Below, in pieces: positions 18,160 through 27,987 of a stretch of DNA of 64,000 nucleotides. How positions within the stretch are numbered: position 1 is the first letter of the stretch; each line of letters opens with the position of its first letter. Source of the DNA: Idiomarinaceae bacterium HL-53 (GTDB lineage Bacteria > Pseudomonadota > Gammaproteobacteria > Enterobacterales > Alteromonadaceae); assembly GCA_001458075.1 (NCBI GenBank), contig LN899469.1, positions 2,392,659 to 2,456,658 of the forward strand. The letters are read 5' to 3'. The translations under genes and the position numbers were made by a program. Under the pieces are notes generated by a model. That model had not been told where the DNA came from and made no database searches. It worked only from the letters and a program-made list of their open reading frames with translations.

Positions 18160-19396
18160 GTCTTAATATCTCCGCGGGGTTAATACGCGCGGCACGCGCA
18201 GCTGGATAGAGTGTCGCTATTAGAGTGAGTACAATTGCTAATACAAAAATGGCGGCAATTTGCGTCGGCATAAAAACAAACGGAAGGCGCTCGCCTTGAC
18301 CAAAAACAGACACCCCGATGAGTCTCAGCAATGGATTCAGTGCTAGCGTAATTGCAACGCCTAACAAAACGCCTGAAAATGCGCCTACACCGCCAGTGTA
18401 GACCCCTTGCCATACCAATGTTTGATAAATCCTTTGGGGAGTCATGCCTAATGTTTGCAATACAGCAATATCCCCTTTCTTGTCTTGCACGAGAAGAACC
18501 AATGCCGAAATTGCATTGAACGCTGCCACCGCAACAACAAGCGCTAGCATGACTACCATCATTGTTTTTTCCATTTTTACGGCTGCAAACAATCTACCAT
18601 ACCGTGCTTCCCAACCTGTTGCTGTTAATGGCGCGTCGAGACGCTGAAAGCGCTGCGAATTCGTTAATTCGGACACAACCTGAGGCGCATTGAATGCATC
18701 ATCTAAATAAAGTCGGATTCCCGAAACGTGACCCGTTTCGTAGCGAAACAAACGCTGTGCGTCTTGCGCATGCAAAAATACAACTTGATCATCTATCTCG
18801 GAACCCGCAGAAAACAAGCCAACAACCCGAAAGTTTCTCTGTGCTGGCATGGCGCCCAAAATGGTGTAGCGTTGACCTTCTGCGGCGATGATGCGAACTG
18901 AATCTCCGACCCAAACGTTTAACTGGCTCGCCAACGTCCTCCCTACAATAAGACCATATTCACCCGGCCGTAAATCGGTTAAACGCCCTTGCAACATTGC
19001 CTCATGGAGAAGACTTTGTGCTGGCTCTAAGCTTGGAAAGACACCTTGAAGTAACACAGGTTGCAACTTCTGTGGTCCCTGAATCAACCCTTCTGCAGCA
19101 ACATAGGGTGCATGAGCTTCAACGGCGACCGGTAGCTCGAATGAGGCTAGCTGACGCTCCCAGTCTGCCAGTGTTGCACCATTAGCTGCTTGTAAAGTTA
19201 CTTGCGGAACAAGACCTAAAATTCTTGTTTTTAACTGATCTTCAAAGCCATTCATCACCGATGTCACCACAATTAACGACATGACACCTAAAGTAATGCC
19301 TAACATGGAGACTTTTCGAATGAAGCGCGTAAAGCTAGATTTTCTCTTGCTTCGGCTGTATCGAAACGCGATAAATAACTCGGTCGGTTTGAACAT
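18152..19396 (-). CDS. lolC: Lipoprotein-releasing ABC transporter permease LolC/LolE
   Basis: First gene of lolCDE, 414 residues. It has an N-terminal helix after RYSRSKRKSSFTRFIRKVS, a long periplasmic domain, and a C-terminal FtsX-like block FNAISALVLLVQDKKGDIAVLQTLGMTP. It is paralogous to the permease at 16229-17479. The LolC versus LolE labels follow gene order and would need comparison of the LolA-binding hook region. Upstream 105 bp separate it from the divergent PilZ-like gene. Confidence 0.93.
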   Translation of the reverse strand: MFKPTELFIAFRYSRSKRKSSFTRFIRKVSMLGITLGVMSLIVVTSVMNGFEDQLKTRILGLVPQVTLQAANGATLADWERQLASFELPVAVEAHAPYVAAEGLIQGPQKLQPVLLQGVFPSLEPAQSLLHEAMLQGRLTDLRPGEYGLIVGRTLASQLNVWVGDSVRIIAAEGQRYTILGAMPAQRNFRVVGLFSAGSEIDDQVVFLHAQDAQRLFRYETGHVSGIRLYLDDAFNAPQVVSELTNSQRFQRLDAPLTATGWEARYGRLFAAVKMEKTMMVVMLALVVAVAAFNAISALVLLVQDKKGDIAVLQTLGMTPQRIYQTLVWQGVYTGGVGAFSGVLLGVAITLALNPLLRLIGVSVFGQGERLPFVFMPTQIAAIFVLAIVLTLIATLYPAARAARINPAEILRHE

Positions 19397-19501
19397 CTAG
19401 ATTCCGATTTTGGCAATGTTATAACAATGCTTGCGAATTTGAATGCATCAAGGATAATGACATCAGCGGTTGGACACAACTAGCAAACGCCGGAGACACA
19501 C

Positions 19502-20092
19502 ATGAGCGATAACGCGTTAAGTCGATATCAAGAGTTTTACAGTATTGCAGAAGCGGTACCTGTAAGCGTTATTCCTTGTGCTCAGAACTTCACACTGCCG
19601 AGTTATGAAGCGTTCGAAAATGAGATTCCAGAAGTGTTTCGCCTTGCGAATGACATCCGCACCGTGGACCAAAATAGTGCGCAGGCGTTACGTGGCCTCG
19701 GTGAAATTGCCAAAGTCATTCAAGATGTCTTGCACCAGCAAAATACCAAATTAAATCTGCTGTTGGGCTATGTCCTTAGTAAAGAGGATCAAGAATCACA
19801 TCGATTCCTTACACTCGAGTATGGCGGAGGCGGGTTCAAATTTACAGCGCCTCTTGCCGAGTTCGCAGTTGGGCAAATTGTGCAAGTGAAGCTCTTTTTG
19901 CGAGAGATCGCAGCAGCGATCTATGGTTACGCCGAAATCGCTGAGGTTGAGCCGAGCTCAAGCGCTGAGTCCGAAGCTGTAACCGCAGCGTTTACTCTCG
20001 TGCGCGAAGATGATCAAGAATTGATTGTAAGAGCCAGTTTACACGCACAGAGTCGCTTGCTTAAAAAACGTTCAGAATCGAGGAAGGGTTAA
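19502..20092 (+). CDS. PilZ-like domain protein next to mfd
   Basis: A 196-residue soluble protein. Residues about 95-190 resemble a PilZ domain (c-di-GMP binding): FLTLEYGGGGFKFTAPLAEFAVGQIVQVKLFL, and a C-terminal helix LIVRASLHAQSRLLKKR like the PilZ-associated RQR helix. The N-terminal half (residues 30-80) looks helical. The classical RxxxR and D/NxSxxG ligand motifs are not clearly present, so this may be a non-binding PilZ variant. The gene is upstream of mfd, divergent from lolC. I recall similar genes beside mfd in related Alteromonadales; function is unknown. Confidence 0.6.
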   Translation: MSDNALSRYQEFYSIAEAVPVSVIPCAQNFTLPSYEAFENEIPEVFRLANDIRTVDQNSAQALRGLGEIAKVIQDVLHQQNTKLNLLLGYVLSKEDQESHRFLTLEYGGGGFKFTAPLAEFAVGQIVQVKLFLREIAAAIYGYAEIAEVEPSSSAESEAVTAAFTLVREDDQELIVRASLHAQSRLLKKRSESRKG

Positions 20093-20171
20093 ACTTTCTC
20101 GCCTACTTTCTTGTATACTCTCGATTCCTAATTGTATTTGTATCCTAATTTCCTGATGTAAATGTCTCCTA

Positions 20172-23100
20172 ATGCAAAAATACTCTTTGTTTGAACCGCC
20201 GGTGCCCGCAAGTACCAAGCAAGATATTACATGGAAGGGTCTGGTTGGAAGCAGTCTCGCGCTTGCAACAGCTCAACTCGCTAACACACAGCCTCGGCCC
20301 TTGCTGTTAATCACCGCTGATGCACCGGCTGCCTATCGGCTTGAGCAGGAAATTAAATTTTTCACTCGCAAGTTTAATTTACCGGTGCACGTATTACCCG
20401 ATTGGGAAACGCTTCCATACGATAACTTTTCTCCACATCAAGACATTATTTCTGAGCGCTTACACATTCTTTCGCAGCTCACAAGTATGCGCACGGGTGT
20501 GGTTATCGTAGCCTTAAATACGTTATTACATCGGATTGCACCAACTCATTTTATTGCTGGCCACGCACTTGCTATGCAAAAAGGCGAAGTAAAGCCCGCA
20601 GAAGCGTTACGAGTTCAACTGGAACGAGCCGGATATCGCCACGTTGCCCAAGTTATGGAACACGGTGAATATAGTATTCGTGGCTCAATTCTCGATATTT
20701 TTCCAATGGGGAATCAAACTCCTTATCGCATTGACTACTTTGACGACGAAATTGACAGCATTCGTATTTTCGATCCTGAAACACAGCGTTCCGTTGAAGA
20801 GGTTAACTCAATTAATCTGTTACCCGCGCGCGAGTTCCCGACCACCAAGGAAAGTATTGAATTATTTCGTCGCCAATTTCGTGAGCAATTTGAGGCACAG
20901 ACCGCGAAAGATTCAATTTATCAGCAAGTAAGCCAAGGCATTTTACCTGCGGGAATCGAATATTATCTGCCTCTCTTTTTCGAGCAGACAGCGACAGTTT
21001 TCGATTATTTACCAGACGATTGTCTGGTTTTAACTCAAGGCGATATTCAAGGCCAATTAGCGCGTCTTTGGCATGATATTCGTTATCGCTATGAAGATCG
21101 GCGTTGGGACAAAAACAAGCCAATACTTGCCCCCGAGCAAATTTACCTGCTCGAAGATCAGTTAAATCAAACCCTCAACACGTTCCCTAGAATTCGCGTT
21201 GATTTACCCGCCGATACTCGAGCAAAAGGTCCGGTGGAGTTCAACACACGAGCCATTCCAGACGTGCATATTGATAGTCGCCAAAAGCAGCCCTTAGCTA
21301 AAATTTCAGCCGCTATCGACTCGGCAAAGAAAAAAGCAATCCGTGTTCTCTTCATCACAGAGTCTGCGGGTCGGCGCGAGAGTGTCTTGAACTTATTATC
21401 GCCTCTGCAATTGCACCCACAGTATTTTGAAAGCTTCGCAGCGTTCCAAGAAGACTCAGCGGAAATTGGTATTTGTGTAGGCCATGTTAATCACTCATTT
21501 GCGACCGAATCGCTGTGGGTAATTACCGAAACTGAGTTACTTGGAGCTCGCCCAGACACCAGACGCCGTTCAGAAACAAGTAGCAACCAAAGCAGTGACA
21601 CGCTCATTCGCAATCTTGCCGAACTGAAAATTGGTCAGCCTGTCGTTCACTTACAACATGGCGTAGGTGAGTACCAAGGTTTAACTACGCTAGATACGGG
21701 CGGCGTGAGCACCGAATTTCTCACGCTGAGTTATGCGGATAATACGCGCCTATTTGTTCCTGTCAGCAATTTACATTTGATCAGTCGCTATAGCGGCGGC
21801 GATCCAGATAGTGTCACTCTGAACAGATTGGGGTCAGATCACTGGGAGAAAGCGCGTAAAAAAGCAGCAGAGAAAATACGCGACGTGGCAGCGGAATTAC
21901 TCGATGTTTATTCGAAACGAGAAGCCAAGCCCGGTTATGCATTCAAGATCGACGAAGGCGAGCATCAGCGTTTTGCGGCAGGATTTCCTTTCACCGAAAC
22001 GGACGACCAATTACAAGCCATTCAAGCAGTGTTAGCCGACATGCAACAGCCACGCGCAATGGACCGACTTGTTTGTGGAGACGTAGGCTTCGGGAAAACG
22101 GAAGTTGCGATGCGCGCTGCATTCACTGCTGTTCATGACAACAAACAAGTCGCCGTGCTCGTTCCCACGACGCTACTTGCTCAGCAACACTTTGAGAATT
22201 TTAAAGATAGATTTGCCGATTGGCCTGTGCGCATTGAAGTGTTGTCACGCTTTCGCTCTGCAAAGCAAACTAAAGAAGTACTTGCAGCACTAGAGAATGG
22301 CCATGTCGATGTGGTAATCGGTACCCACAAACTACTGCAGAATGATGTCAAGTTTGCAGATCTGGGCTTGCTCATTGTCGATGAAGAACATCGATTTGGA
22401 GTGCGTCAAAAAGAACAAATTAAAAAGCTTCGTACCGAAGTTGATATTTTAACGCTCACAGCAACGCCTATTCCGCGTACTTTAAATATGGCGATGAACG
22501 CCATTCGTGATTTGTCTGTGATCGCCACGCCACCCGCGCGCAGGCTTGCTGTAAAAACCTTCGTACGAGAATACGACAATGCAACCGTTCGGGAAGCCGT
22601 TTTGCGAGAAATTTTGCGCGGCGGTCAAGTGTACTTCCTCCACAACAACGTAGACACGATCAACGCAACGGCAGAAAACCTGCAAGCGCTGATACCGGAG
22701 GCAACGGTTCGAATTGCGCATGGTCAAATGGGTGAGCGTGAGCTAGAGAGGATCATGTCAGACTTCTATCATCAACGTTTTAATGTGTTGGTATGTACCA
22801 CAATTATTGAAACCGGTATCGATATCCCTTCCGCCAATACCATTATTATGGATCGAGCCGATCACTTAGGTCTTGCTCAACTGCATCAGTTACGTGGCCG
22901 TGTGGGTCGCTCCCATCATCAAGCATATGCTTATTTGCTGACACCACACCCAAAACGCATGACCAAAGACGCCGCCAAGCGACTCGATGCGATTGCGCAA
23001 CTTGAAGATCTCGGTGCGGGCTTCATCTTAGCTACCCATGATCTTGAAATTCGGGGCGCCGGTGAGCTATTAGGCGACGAGCAGAGTGGGCAGATCGAAT

Positions 23101-23657
23101 CGATCGGCTTTAGCCTCTACATGGAAATGCTTGAGCAAGCGGTCACAGCACTCAAGGAAGGGCGAGAGCCCACGCTAGATGCACTTATTGAGAATCAAAC
23201 TGAGATCGATTTACGCATTCCGGCGCTCTTGCCTGAAGACTATATTCGTGACGTAAATATCCGTTTGTCGATGTACAAACGGATCGCTGGAGCAGAGAGT
23301 AAAGACATGCTCGACGAGCTTCAAATTGAGTTAATTGATCGCTTTGGACTTTTGCCAGAGCCCGCCAAAAACCTCTTTAGATTGAGTGAGCTTCGTAATC
23401 AGGCCAAAATGCTAGGAATTCGTAAAATCGATTTAGGTCACCAAGGTGGCATGGTAGATTTTAACACCACGACCCCGGTTGAACCTGCAGCCATTATTAA
23501 GTTAATTCAATCAGAGCCAGGCATGTTCGGTATGGATGGGGCCACCAAACTGAAGATTAGAAAATCGCTCGAGGATACGCAAGCGAGAATAAAACTGGTA
23601 CAGTCGTTATTATTTGCTTTAACACCTACCTCATCCACAGCGTCACAAGGAGTTTAA
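20172..23657 (+). CDS. mfd: Transcription-repair coupling factor Mfd
   Basis: The 1161-residue protein displaces RNA polymerase stalled at DNA damage and recruits UvrA. The N-terminal UvrB-like module (residues 1-350; LPDWETLPYDNFSPHQDIISERL) is followed by the RNA-polymerase interaction domain (GQPVVHLQHGVGEYQGL...LSYADNTRLFVPVSNLHLISRY). The RecG-like translocase comes next, with Walker A CGDVGFGKTEVAMRAAF, DEEH box LLIVDEEHRFGVRQKEQ and motif VI QLHQLRGRVGRS, then the C-terminal TRCF regulatory domain. Length matches the family (about 1150). A TATACT box at 20114-20119 is a possible -10 element. Confidence 0.98.
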   Translation: MQKYSLFEPPVPASTKQDITWKGLVGSSLALATAQLANTQPRPLLLITADAPAAYRLEQEIKFFTRKFNLPVHVLPDWETLPYDNFSPHQDIISERLHILSQLTSMRTGVVIVALNTLLHRIAPTHFIAGHALAMQKGEVKPAEALRVQLERAGYRHVAQVMEHGEYSIRGSILDIFPMGNQTPYRIDYFDDEIDSIRIFDPETQRSVEEVNSINLLPAREFPTTKESIELFRRQFREQFEAQTAKDSIYQQVSQGILPAGIEYYLPLFFEQTATVFDYLPDDCLVLTQGDIQGQLARLWHDIRYRYEDRRWDKNKPILAPEQIYLLEDQLNQTLNTFPRIRVDLPADTRAKGPVEFNTRAIPDVHIDSRQKQPLAKISAAIDSAKKKAIRVLFITESAGRRESVLNLLSPLQLHPQYFESFAAFQEDSAEIGICVGHVNHSFATESLWVITETELLGARPDTRRRSETSSNQSSDTLIRNLAELKIGQPVVHLQHGVGEYQGLTTLDTGGVSTEFLTLSYADNTRLFVPVSNLHLISRYSGGDPDSVTLNRLGSDHWEKARKKAAEKIRDVAAELLDVYSKREAKPGYAFKIDEGEHQRFAAGFPFTETDDQLQAIQAVLADMQQPRAMDRLVCGDVGFGKTEVAMRAAFTAVHDNKQVAVLVPTTLLAQQHFENFKDRFADWPVRIEVLSRFRSAKQTKEVLAALENGHVDVVIGTHKLLQNDVKFADLGLLIVDEEHRFGVRQKEQIKKLRTEVDILTLTATPIPRTLNMAMNAIRDLSVIATPPARRLAVKTFVREYDNATVREAVLREILRGGQVYFLHNNVDTINATAENLQALIPEATVRIAHGQMGERELERIMSDFYHQRFNVLVCTTIIETGIDIPSANTIIMDRADHLGLAQLHQLRGRVGRSHHQAYAYLLTPHPKRMTKDAAKRLDAIAQLEDLGAGFILATHDLEIRGAGELLGDEQSGQIESIGFSLYMEMLEQAVTALKEGREPTLDALIENQTEIDLRIPALLPEDYIRDVNIRLSMYKRIAGAESKDMLDELQIELIDRFGLLPEPAKNLFRLSELRNQAKMLGIRKIDLGHQGGMVDFNTTTPVEPAAIIKLIQSEPGMFGMDGATKLKIRKSLEDTQARIKLVQSLLFALTPTSSTASQGV

Positions 23658-23661
23658 ATTC

Positions 23662-24843
23662 GTGGTGATTACGCGATTCATAAGCAAATTAGTGGTTAGT
23701 ATTGTGCTCTCATTCCTTTGTGTAGCGGCGGTGTTCGCACAAGAAGACGTTACTGAAGATGGCTATCGCTGGTTTGAAATAGAAGTATTGGTAGTTAAAT
23801 ACCCTGAACAGAGCGAAGCACTGAATGAACGCTTTCCAATGGAGATTCGCCCTATTCCAGTACAGCGCGCCCGCGACCTATTAACTTCACATTTACGCCC
23901 TCAAATTCATGGTATTTTGCAGGCCTTACCGCGCTGTAGCTGGATGACAGATTTACCTGCAGGCGTCGGCGAGCTGCGCTGGCCGATTCAGGTAGCACCT
24001 TTTCCTCCACTTCCTGATTTTACGACCGACATTCTTTGTAAGCGCCACGAAGAGCGAATTGTCACCGATCGCCTTTATCCAGCAGGGCCTGAAATGGTCG
24101 GTATGGAGCTTTACCATGAAACACCTGTTGTCATTCATGGAGAAGGCGGTGACGTATTTACCACGCAATTGCCATTCCTACTCCCAAGTGATGCGCTGCG
24201 CTTTACTGAGTTAAGAACAAGTTTAGCTCGCACTGGGCAGGCAACGCCGCTTTTGCACGCAAGTTGGCGACAGCCTGTTTTTACCCGCAATATTAGTCGT
24301 CCCCATCGCCTTTTCGGAGGCATTAATTACACGAAAGATTTTGATTATTATGGTTTTGCCAAACCAGATGACGCTGCAGATTGGGTTACTAACCTCGATC
24401 CACATAATGAGGCAGCCGCGAGTGAGCTGAACCCTATATTACGATTAGTCACAGCAATTGAAGCGGGTGAGTTTAGCTTTCAAAAACCTGAGCAATCGAG
24501 TCAGCGGCTTCCTACGCCGCCGGAAATTCCAAACTCAGGCGTTCCAAGAGATGTTTGGGAATTCGACGGCCTGCTGCAAACCTATTTGATTGGCAATTAT
24601 CTACATATTGATGGTGAGTTTAACTTCCGCGCGCCGGCATCTTATGCGCAACAACTTTCGAGTCCGCAAGAGCAAGCGAACGCCTGGCTTCAAGGCGATG
24701 TGGAAGAAGTTCAGTTTTTACGTGGTTTCTATTTGAATCAATTGAAACGAGTGATTAGCCATGAAGTACACTACTTCGATCATCCCAAGTTTGGCGTGAT
24801 TATCGAAGTAAGGCGCACCGAACGTTCGGCGCGCCCAGAATAA
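23662..24843 (+). CDS. csiV: CsiV family peptidoglycan-binding protein
   Basis: A 393-residue protein with a signal peptide (cleavage near VFA-QED) and the CsiV signature right after it: GYRWFEIEVLVVKYPEQSE. Vibrio CsiV binds peptidoglycan and supports growth with D-amino-acid-modified walls. This copy is considerably longer than Vibrio CsiV (about 260 residues), with a long central region and C-terminal QFLRGFYLNQLKRVISHEVHYFDHPKFGVIIEVRR. It begins with GTG (23662, or the adjacent GTG at 23665), with AAGGAG inside the mfd end, so it is co-translated with mfd. It converges with the asnB-like gene 7 bp away. Confidence 0.82.
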   Translation: MVITRFISKLVVSIVLSFLCVAAVFAQEDVTEDGYRWFEIEVLVVKYPEQSEALNERFPMEIRPIPVQRARDLLTSHLRPQIHGILQALPRCSWMTDLPAGVGELRWPIQVAPFPPLPDFTTDILCKRHEERIVTDRLYPAGPEMVGMELYHETPVVIHGEGGDVFTTQLPFLLPSDALRFTELRTSLARTGQATPLLHASWRQPVFTRNISRPHRLFGGINYTKDFDYYGFAKPDDAADWVTNLDPHNEAAASELNPILRLVTAIEAGEFSFQKPEQSSQRLPTPPEIPNSGVPRDVWEFDGLLQTYLIGNYLHIDGEFNFRAPASYAQQLSSPQEQANAWLQGDVEEVQFLRGFYLNQLKRVISHEVHYFDHPKFGVIIEVRRTERSARPE

Positions 24844-24850
24844 TAAGAAA

Positions 24851-26863
24851 CTAGGCGTGCCAGCCTAGTTCTTCTGCTCTTCGCGCAGCATCTGCAGGCA
24901 CATCGGTTTGTACAAAATACTTATGCAGAATCTGTACGCCCAACATGTGGTTTACCACCGCATCGAGTTGTACTTGCACTTCAGCCGTTACATCCGGATC
25001 GTCATGAATTGCGAAAAGCTTTTGTACCTCGTCGAAATCGAGTAGCCCCGCTTTCTCAATGGCCTCTCTATTCAAATATTTATCAGCAAGCTTCTTCAAT
25101 GCTCGCCATTTTTTCGGATCAGTATGTGCCGGTGGCGCCATAAACGCGAACTTCTCACGCTTATAGAGTGTTTCTGGAAGCAGTCCTTTCATCGCTTCGC
25201 GGAGCACCCATTTCTCTTTATTACCGCGAATTCTTAAATGTGGCGGTATCTTAAATGCATGCTCTGCCAAATGATGGTCGAGAAACGCGGGACGTGCTTC
25301 CATCGAGTTTGCCATATCCACGCGGTCACCACCCCAAGTCAATATTTGCCCTTCTAGCATGGTTTTAATCCAAACATATTGAGCTTTATCAAGAGGATGC
25401 CGGTCTTTCAGCATATCCTGATCTAACGTTTCAGCAATTGCAGCACCTGCATCGTAGCCACTTAATTCAGCCTTTCGATCTTTTGCTAGCAAGGCATCTG
25501 CGTACGAAGAGCAACTTAACCATGGCTGCACACAGCTCGGTGTAAAGCCCATCTTCTTAACGAAAGCTTCGCTGACAAACTCCTCCCGTGCCAGCATCGC
25601 GCCTTTGAAAAGCTTATTGTTCTTTTCTAACATTTCTTGCCACGCATCACGCTCCTCTGGTGGCAGGTGAGCAAGGCCATGTAAGAACAAATCTTTGCGA
25701 AATGCAGGATAGCCCGCATACAGCTCATCCGAGCCTTCCCCAGTCATGACCACTTTGTAGCTAGATGCGTTGACCTGCTGACTCATTAAATATTTGGCGA
25801 CACCGAGCGTGTTATAGATGGTGCGCTCGGTATGCCACAACGTTTTCTCGAAATGATCGTATAAGTCATCTGCTTTTAGTGCCATGACATGGTGGTCAGC
25901 GCCTGTTGCCTCAGCCATTTCTCTGGCAATAGGCGTTTCGTCATAATCAGCAGAATCAAAGCCAATGGTAAACGCTTTCACCGGATTCTGACTGGCAGCG
26001 GCCGCTAACCCAAGAATCGAACACGAGTCGATCCCCCCAGAAAGGTAGGCCCCTACTGGCACATCAGCGGTTAAACGATGCTGTACTGCTTCTAGTAACT
26101 TTTCACGCACTCCTTTAATATAAACTTCTTCATCTGGGTCTTGATCGTGTTCATGTTCAAGCGGAAAGTTGACGTCCCAGTACTTGGATTCACTTACTTC
26201 GAATTGACCTTGTACCCGCTTAATGGTCACTACATGTCCAGGTGCAACCTGCTTGATACCTTCGAATGCGGTACTGCCAGGCACCATCACTTGAATTAAT
26301 TGATGATAGAGTCCTTCCGATGAAAACGAGCGCTTCACCTCGGGGTGAGCAAAGAGTACTTTGAGCTCAGAGCCGAAGACAATTCCCTTCTCCGTTTGAG
26401 TATAATACAAAGGCTTAATCCCAAACCTATCTCGTACCAAGTGCAGCGCATCTTCTTGCTGGTCGAACAACGCAAATGCAAACTCACCACGCAAGTGAGG
26501 TAGCATGTCAGTCATGCCCATTCTTGGATACATCTCAATGACAACTTCAGAGTCACTTTTACTCGCAAAACGCGCTCCCTGTGCAGTCAAATCGGCCCGA
26601 ATCCGCTGAAAGTCATAAAATTCGCCGTTGTGAGCCAGTAAAAGCCGTTGATCACGCGACAAAAACGGTTGTCGTCCTCGATTCTCATCTAAATCAATAA
26701 TCGACAAGCGTGCATGGCTAAAACCCACACCTGCTTCTGGTAAAACCTTGTATCCATAACCATCAGGCCCCCTGTGATGCATGATCGCTGCCATGTTCAC
26801 TAGCACTTGCGGGTTAATCATGTCTTGGGGATTTTGATAAAACACACCTGCAATTCCGCACAT
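24851..26863 (-). CDS. asnB: AsnB-like glutamine-dependent asparagine synthetase/amidotransferase
   Basis: A 670-residue class-II amidotransferase fused to an ATP-pyrophosphatase synthetase domain. Cys2 (MCGIAG) is the glutaminase nucleophile; RGPDGYG, LLAHNGEFYD and SKSDSEVV complete the N-terminal domain (residues 2-215). The PP-loop SGGIDS is at 275-280, followed by FTIGFDSADYDE and VVMTGEGSDELYAGYPAF. It is over 100 residues longer than E. coli AsnB, the extra length lying mainly in the C-terminal half. It ends an operon with a carbamoyltransferase-like enzyme and a DUR3-like symporter, so its acceptor may not be free aspartate. A GAGAGGAG ribosome site precedes the ATG. Confidence 0.85.
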   Translation of the reverse strand: MCGIAGVFYQNPQDMINPQVLVNMAAIMHHRGPDGYGYKVLPEAGVGFSHARLSIIDLDENRGRQPFLSRDQRLLLAHNGEFYDFQRIRADLTAQGARFASKSDSEVVIEMYPRMGMTDMLPHLRGEFAFALFDQQEDALHLVRDRFGIKPLYYTQTEKGIVFGSELKVLFAHPEVKRSFSSEGLYHQLIQVMVPGSTAFEGIKQVAPGHVVTIKRVQGQFEVSESKYWDVNFPLEHEHDQDPDEEVYIKGVREKLLEAVQHRLTADVPVGAYLSGGIDSCSILGLAAAASQNPVKAFTIGFDSADYDETPIAREMAEATGADHHVMALKADDLYDHFEKTLWHTERTIYNTLGVAKYLMSQQVNASSYKVVMTGEGSDELYAGYPAFRKDLFLHGLAHLPPEERDAWQEMLEKNNKLFKGAMLAREEFVSEAFVKKMGFTPSCVQPWLSCSSYADALLAKDRKAELSGYDAGAAIAETLDQDMLKDRHPLDKAQYVWIKTMLEGQILTWGGDRVDMANSMEARPAFLDHHLAEHAFKIPPHLRIRGNKEKWVLREAMKGLLPETLYKREKFAFMAPPAHTDPKKWRALKKLADKYLNREAIEKAGLLDFDEVQKLFAIHDDPDVTAEVQVQLDAVVNHMLGVQILHKYFVQTDVPADAARRAEELGWHA

Positions 26864-26912
26864 AAACTCTACAACTCCTCTCGTGGCTCAGGTCATTCGA
26901 TCATATTGTGTT

Positions 26913-27983
26913 TCACACAACATCAATTACACGTTCAGCTCTCTGAACCATGCAGGTTAGTAATGCCATACGAAGAAAAACGGCGCCTCGTGCTTGGCTG
27001 AAATACCAATTATGTGGCGTATTATCGAGATCTTTATTGAGTTCCTCACCGCGAGCGAGCGGATGGAGGACAATTCCACCCTTTTTCAACGGCGACTTCG
27101 CACTCAAGACAAATTTTGCACCGTAGGTCTCAAACGTGTCTCCTTCCCATGCAATAGCATTGATATAGGTGATGTCTAATGTGGGTAATACGGCGTCTAA
27201 CTCATGCGTAATAGAAAGCTTTAAACCTTTTTTCTCAAGCTCTTCGCGTTGACCTGGTGTGAAGATATCCTGCTCATGTTTACGATCCGTAATAATCACC
27301 ACCTCACTAAAGCAATGGTGGAACACCGCGAGTGTTTTCAATAAGCTACGCACCGTTCGCATTTTACCGGGAATACCAATGACACCCATTTTCAGTTTTT
27401 TCTCGGGCGGCACCTCACCGGCTAAAAGATCGGGGCGCCATTTGAAGATGGCATACAAATCAGCCATCGCTTGAGTTGGGTGTTCGTCCGAGCCATTTCC
27501 TGCGTTAATAATTGGAATTCGCAGGGTATCCATCATTTGTTCAATTGAGTCTGCTTGGTTATCACGTAACACCACGCAATCCCCATAATTATTGAACATC
27601 TCGGCAACGTCTTCGAGGCACTCTCCTTTTGCGATCCCAGTCGTTGAGCGATCTGTGATCGACATAATGTCGCCACCTAAACGGTGCCAGGCACTCTCAA
27701 AACTCAGGCGAGTTCGTGTACTCGGCTCGTAAAAAGCACTAATTAGTATTTTGCCCTGTAAAGGCGTACTAAACCGCGTCGGGTTGCTCTCATATTTCGC
27801 AGCTAAACGGAACAGTTGCTTGAGTGTATCAGGGCAAAACTGATCCGACGAAACTACATGTTGATTCGACAACTTTAATAGAAAGTCGCCGTCTTCTTGG
27901 ATCGTTCGTAGCAATGCCTTCGGATGTGCATCGCCATATACGTCGGGCCTTTCCCGATCGAATGAGGGATCATTCATGGTCAT
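26913..27983 (-). CDS. Aspartate carbamoyltransferase-like enzyme with altered second-substrate site
   Basis: A 356-residue member of the aspartate/ornithine carbamoyltransferase family. The carbamoyl-phosphate site is intact: S88-T-R-T-R92 in FYEPSTRTRLSFES, K119 in AKGE, R140, and H168-P-T-Q171. R209 in MRTVRSL matches E. coli PyrB R167. But the PyrB aspartate-binding R229-V-Q231 region (RVQKER) reads AIAWEG (276-281), and the HPLPR loop is HPLAR (307-311). There is also an N-terminal extension of about 40 residues. It is unlikely to be the housekeeping pyrB; the acceptor is unknown. No pyrI follows it. It starts 4 bp after a 39-codon gene and is followed by the asnB-like gene. Confidence 0.85.
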   Translation of the reverse strand: MTMNDPSFDRERPDVYGDAHPKALLRTIQEDGDFLLKLSNQHVVSSDQFCPDTLKQLFRLAAKYESNPTRFSTPLQGKILISAFYEPSTRTRLSFESAWHRLGGDIMSITDRSTTGIAKGECLEDVAEMFNNYGDCVVLRDNQADSIEQMMDTLRIPIINAGNGSDEHPTQAMADLYAIFKWRPDLLAGEVPPEKKLKMGVIGIPGKMRTVRSLLKTLAVFHHCFSEVVIITDRKHEQDIFTPGQREELEKKGLKLSITHELDAVLPTLDITYINAIAWEGDTFETYGAKFVLSAKSPLKKGGIVLHPLARGEELNKDLDNTPHNWYFSQARGAVFLRMALLTCMVQRAERVIDVV

Positions 27984-27987
27984 GTAA

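Noticed and set aside
24851-26863. Housekeeping asparagine synthetase with pyrimidine pathway pyrB beside it
   Set aside because: The carbamoyltransferase lacks the aspartate-binding residues and no pyrI or pyrC follows, so a simple asparagine-plus-pyrimidine reading does not fit.
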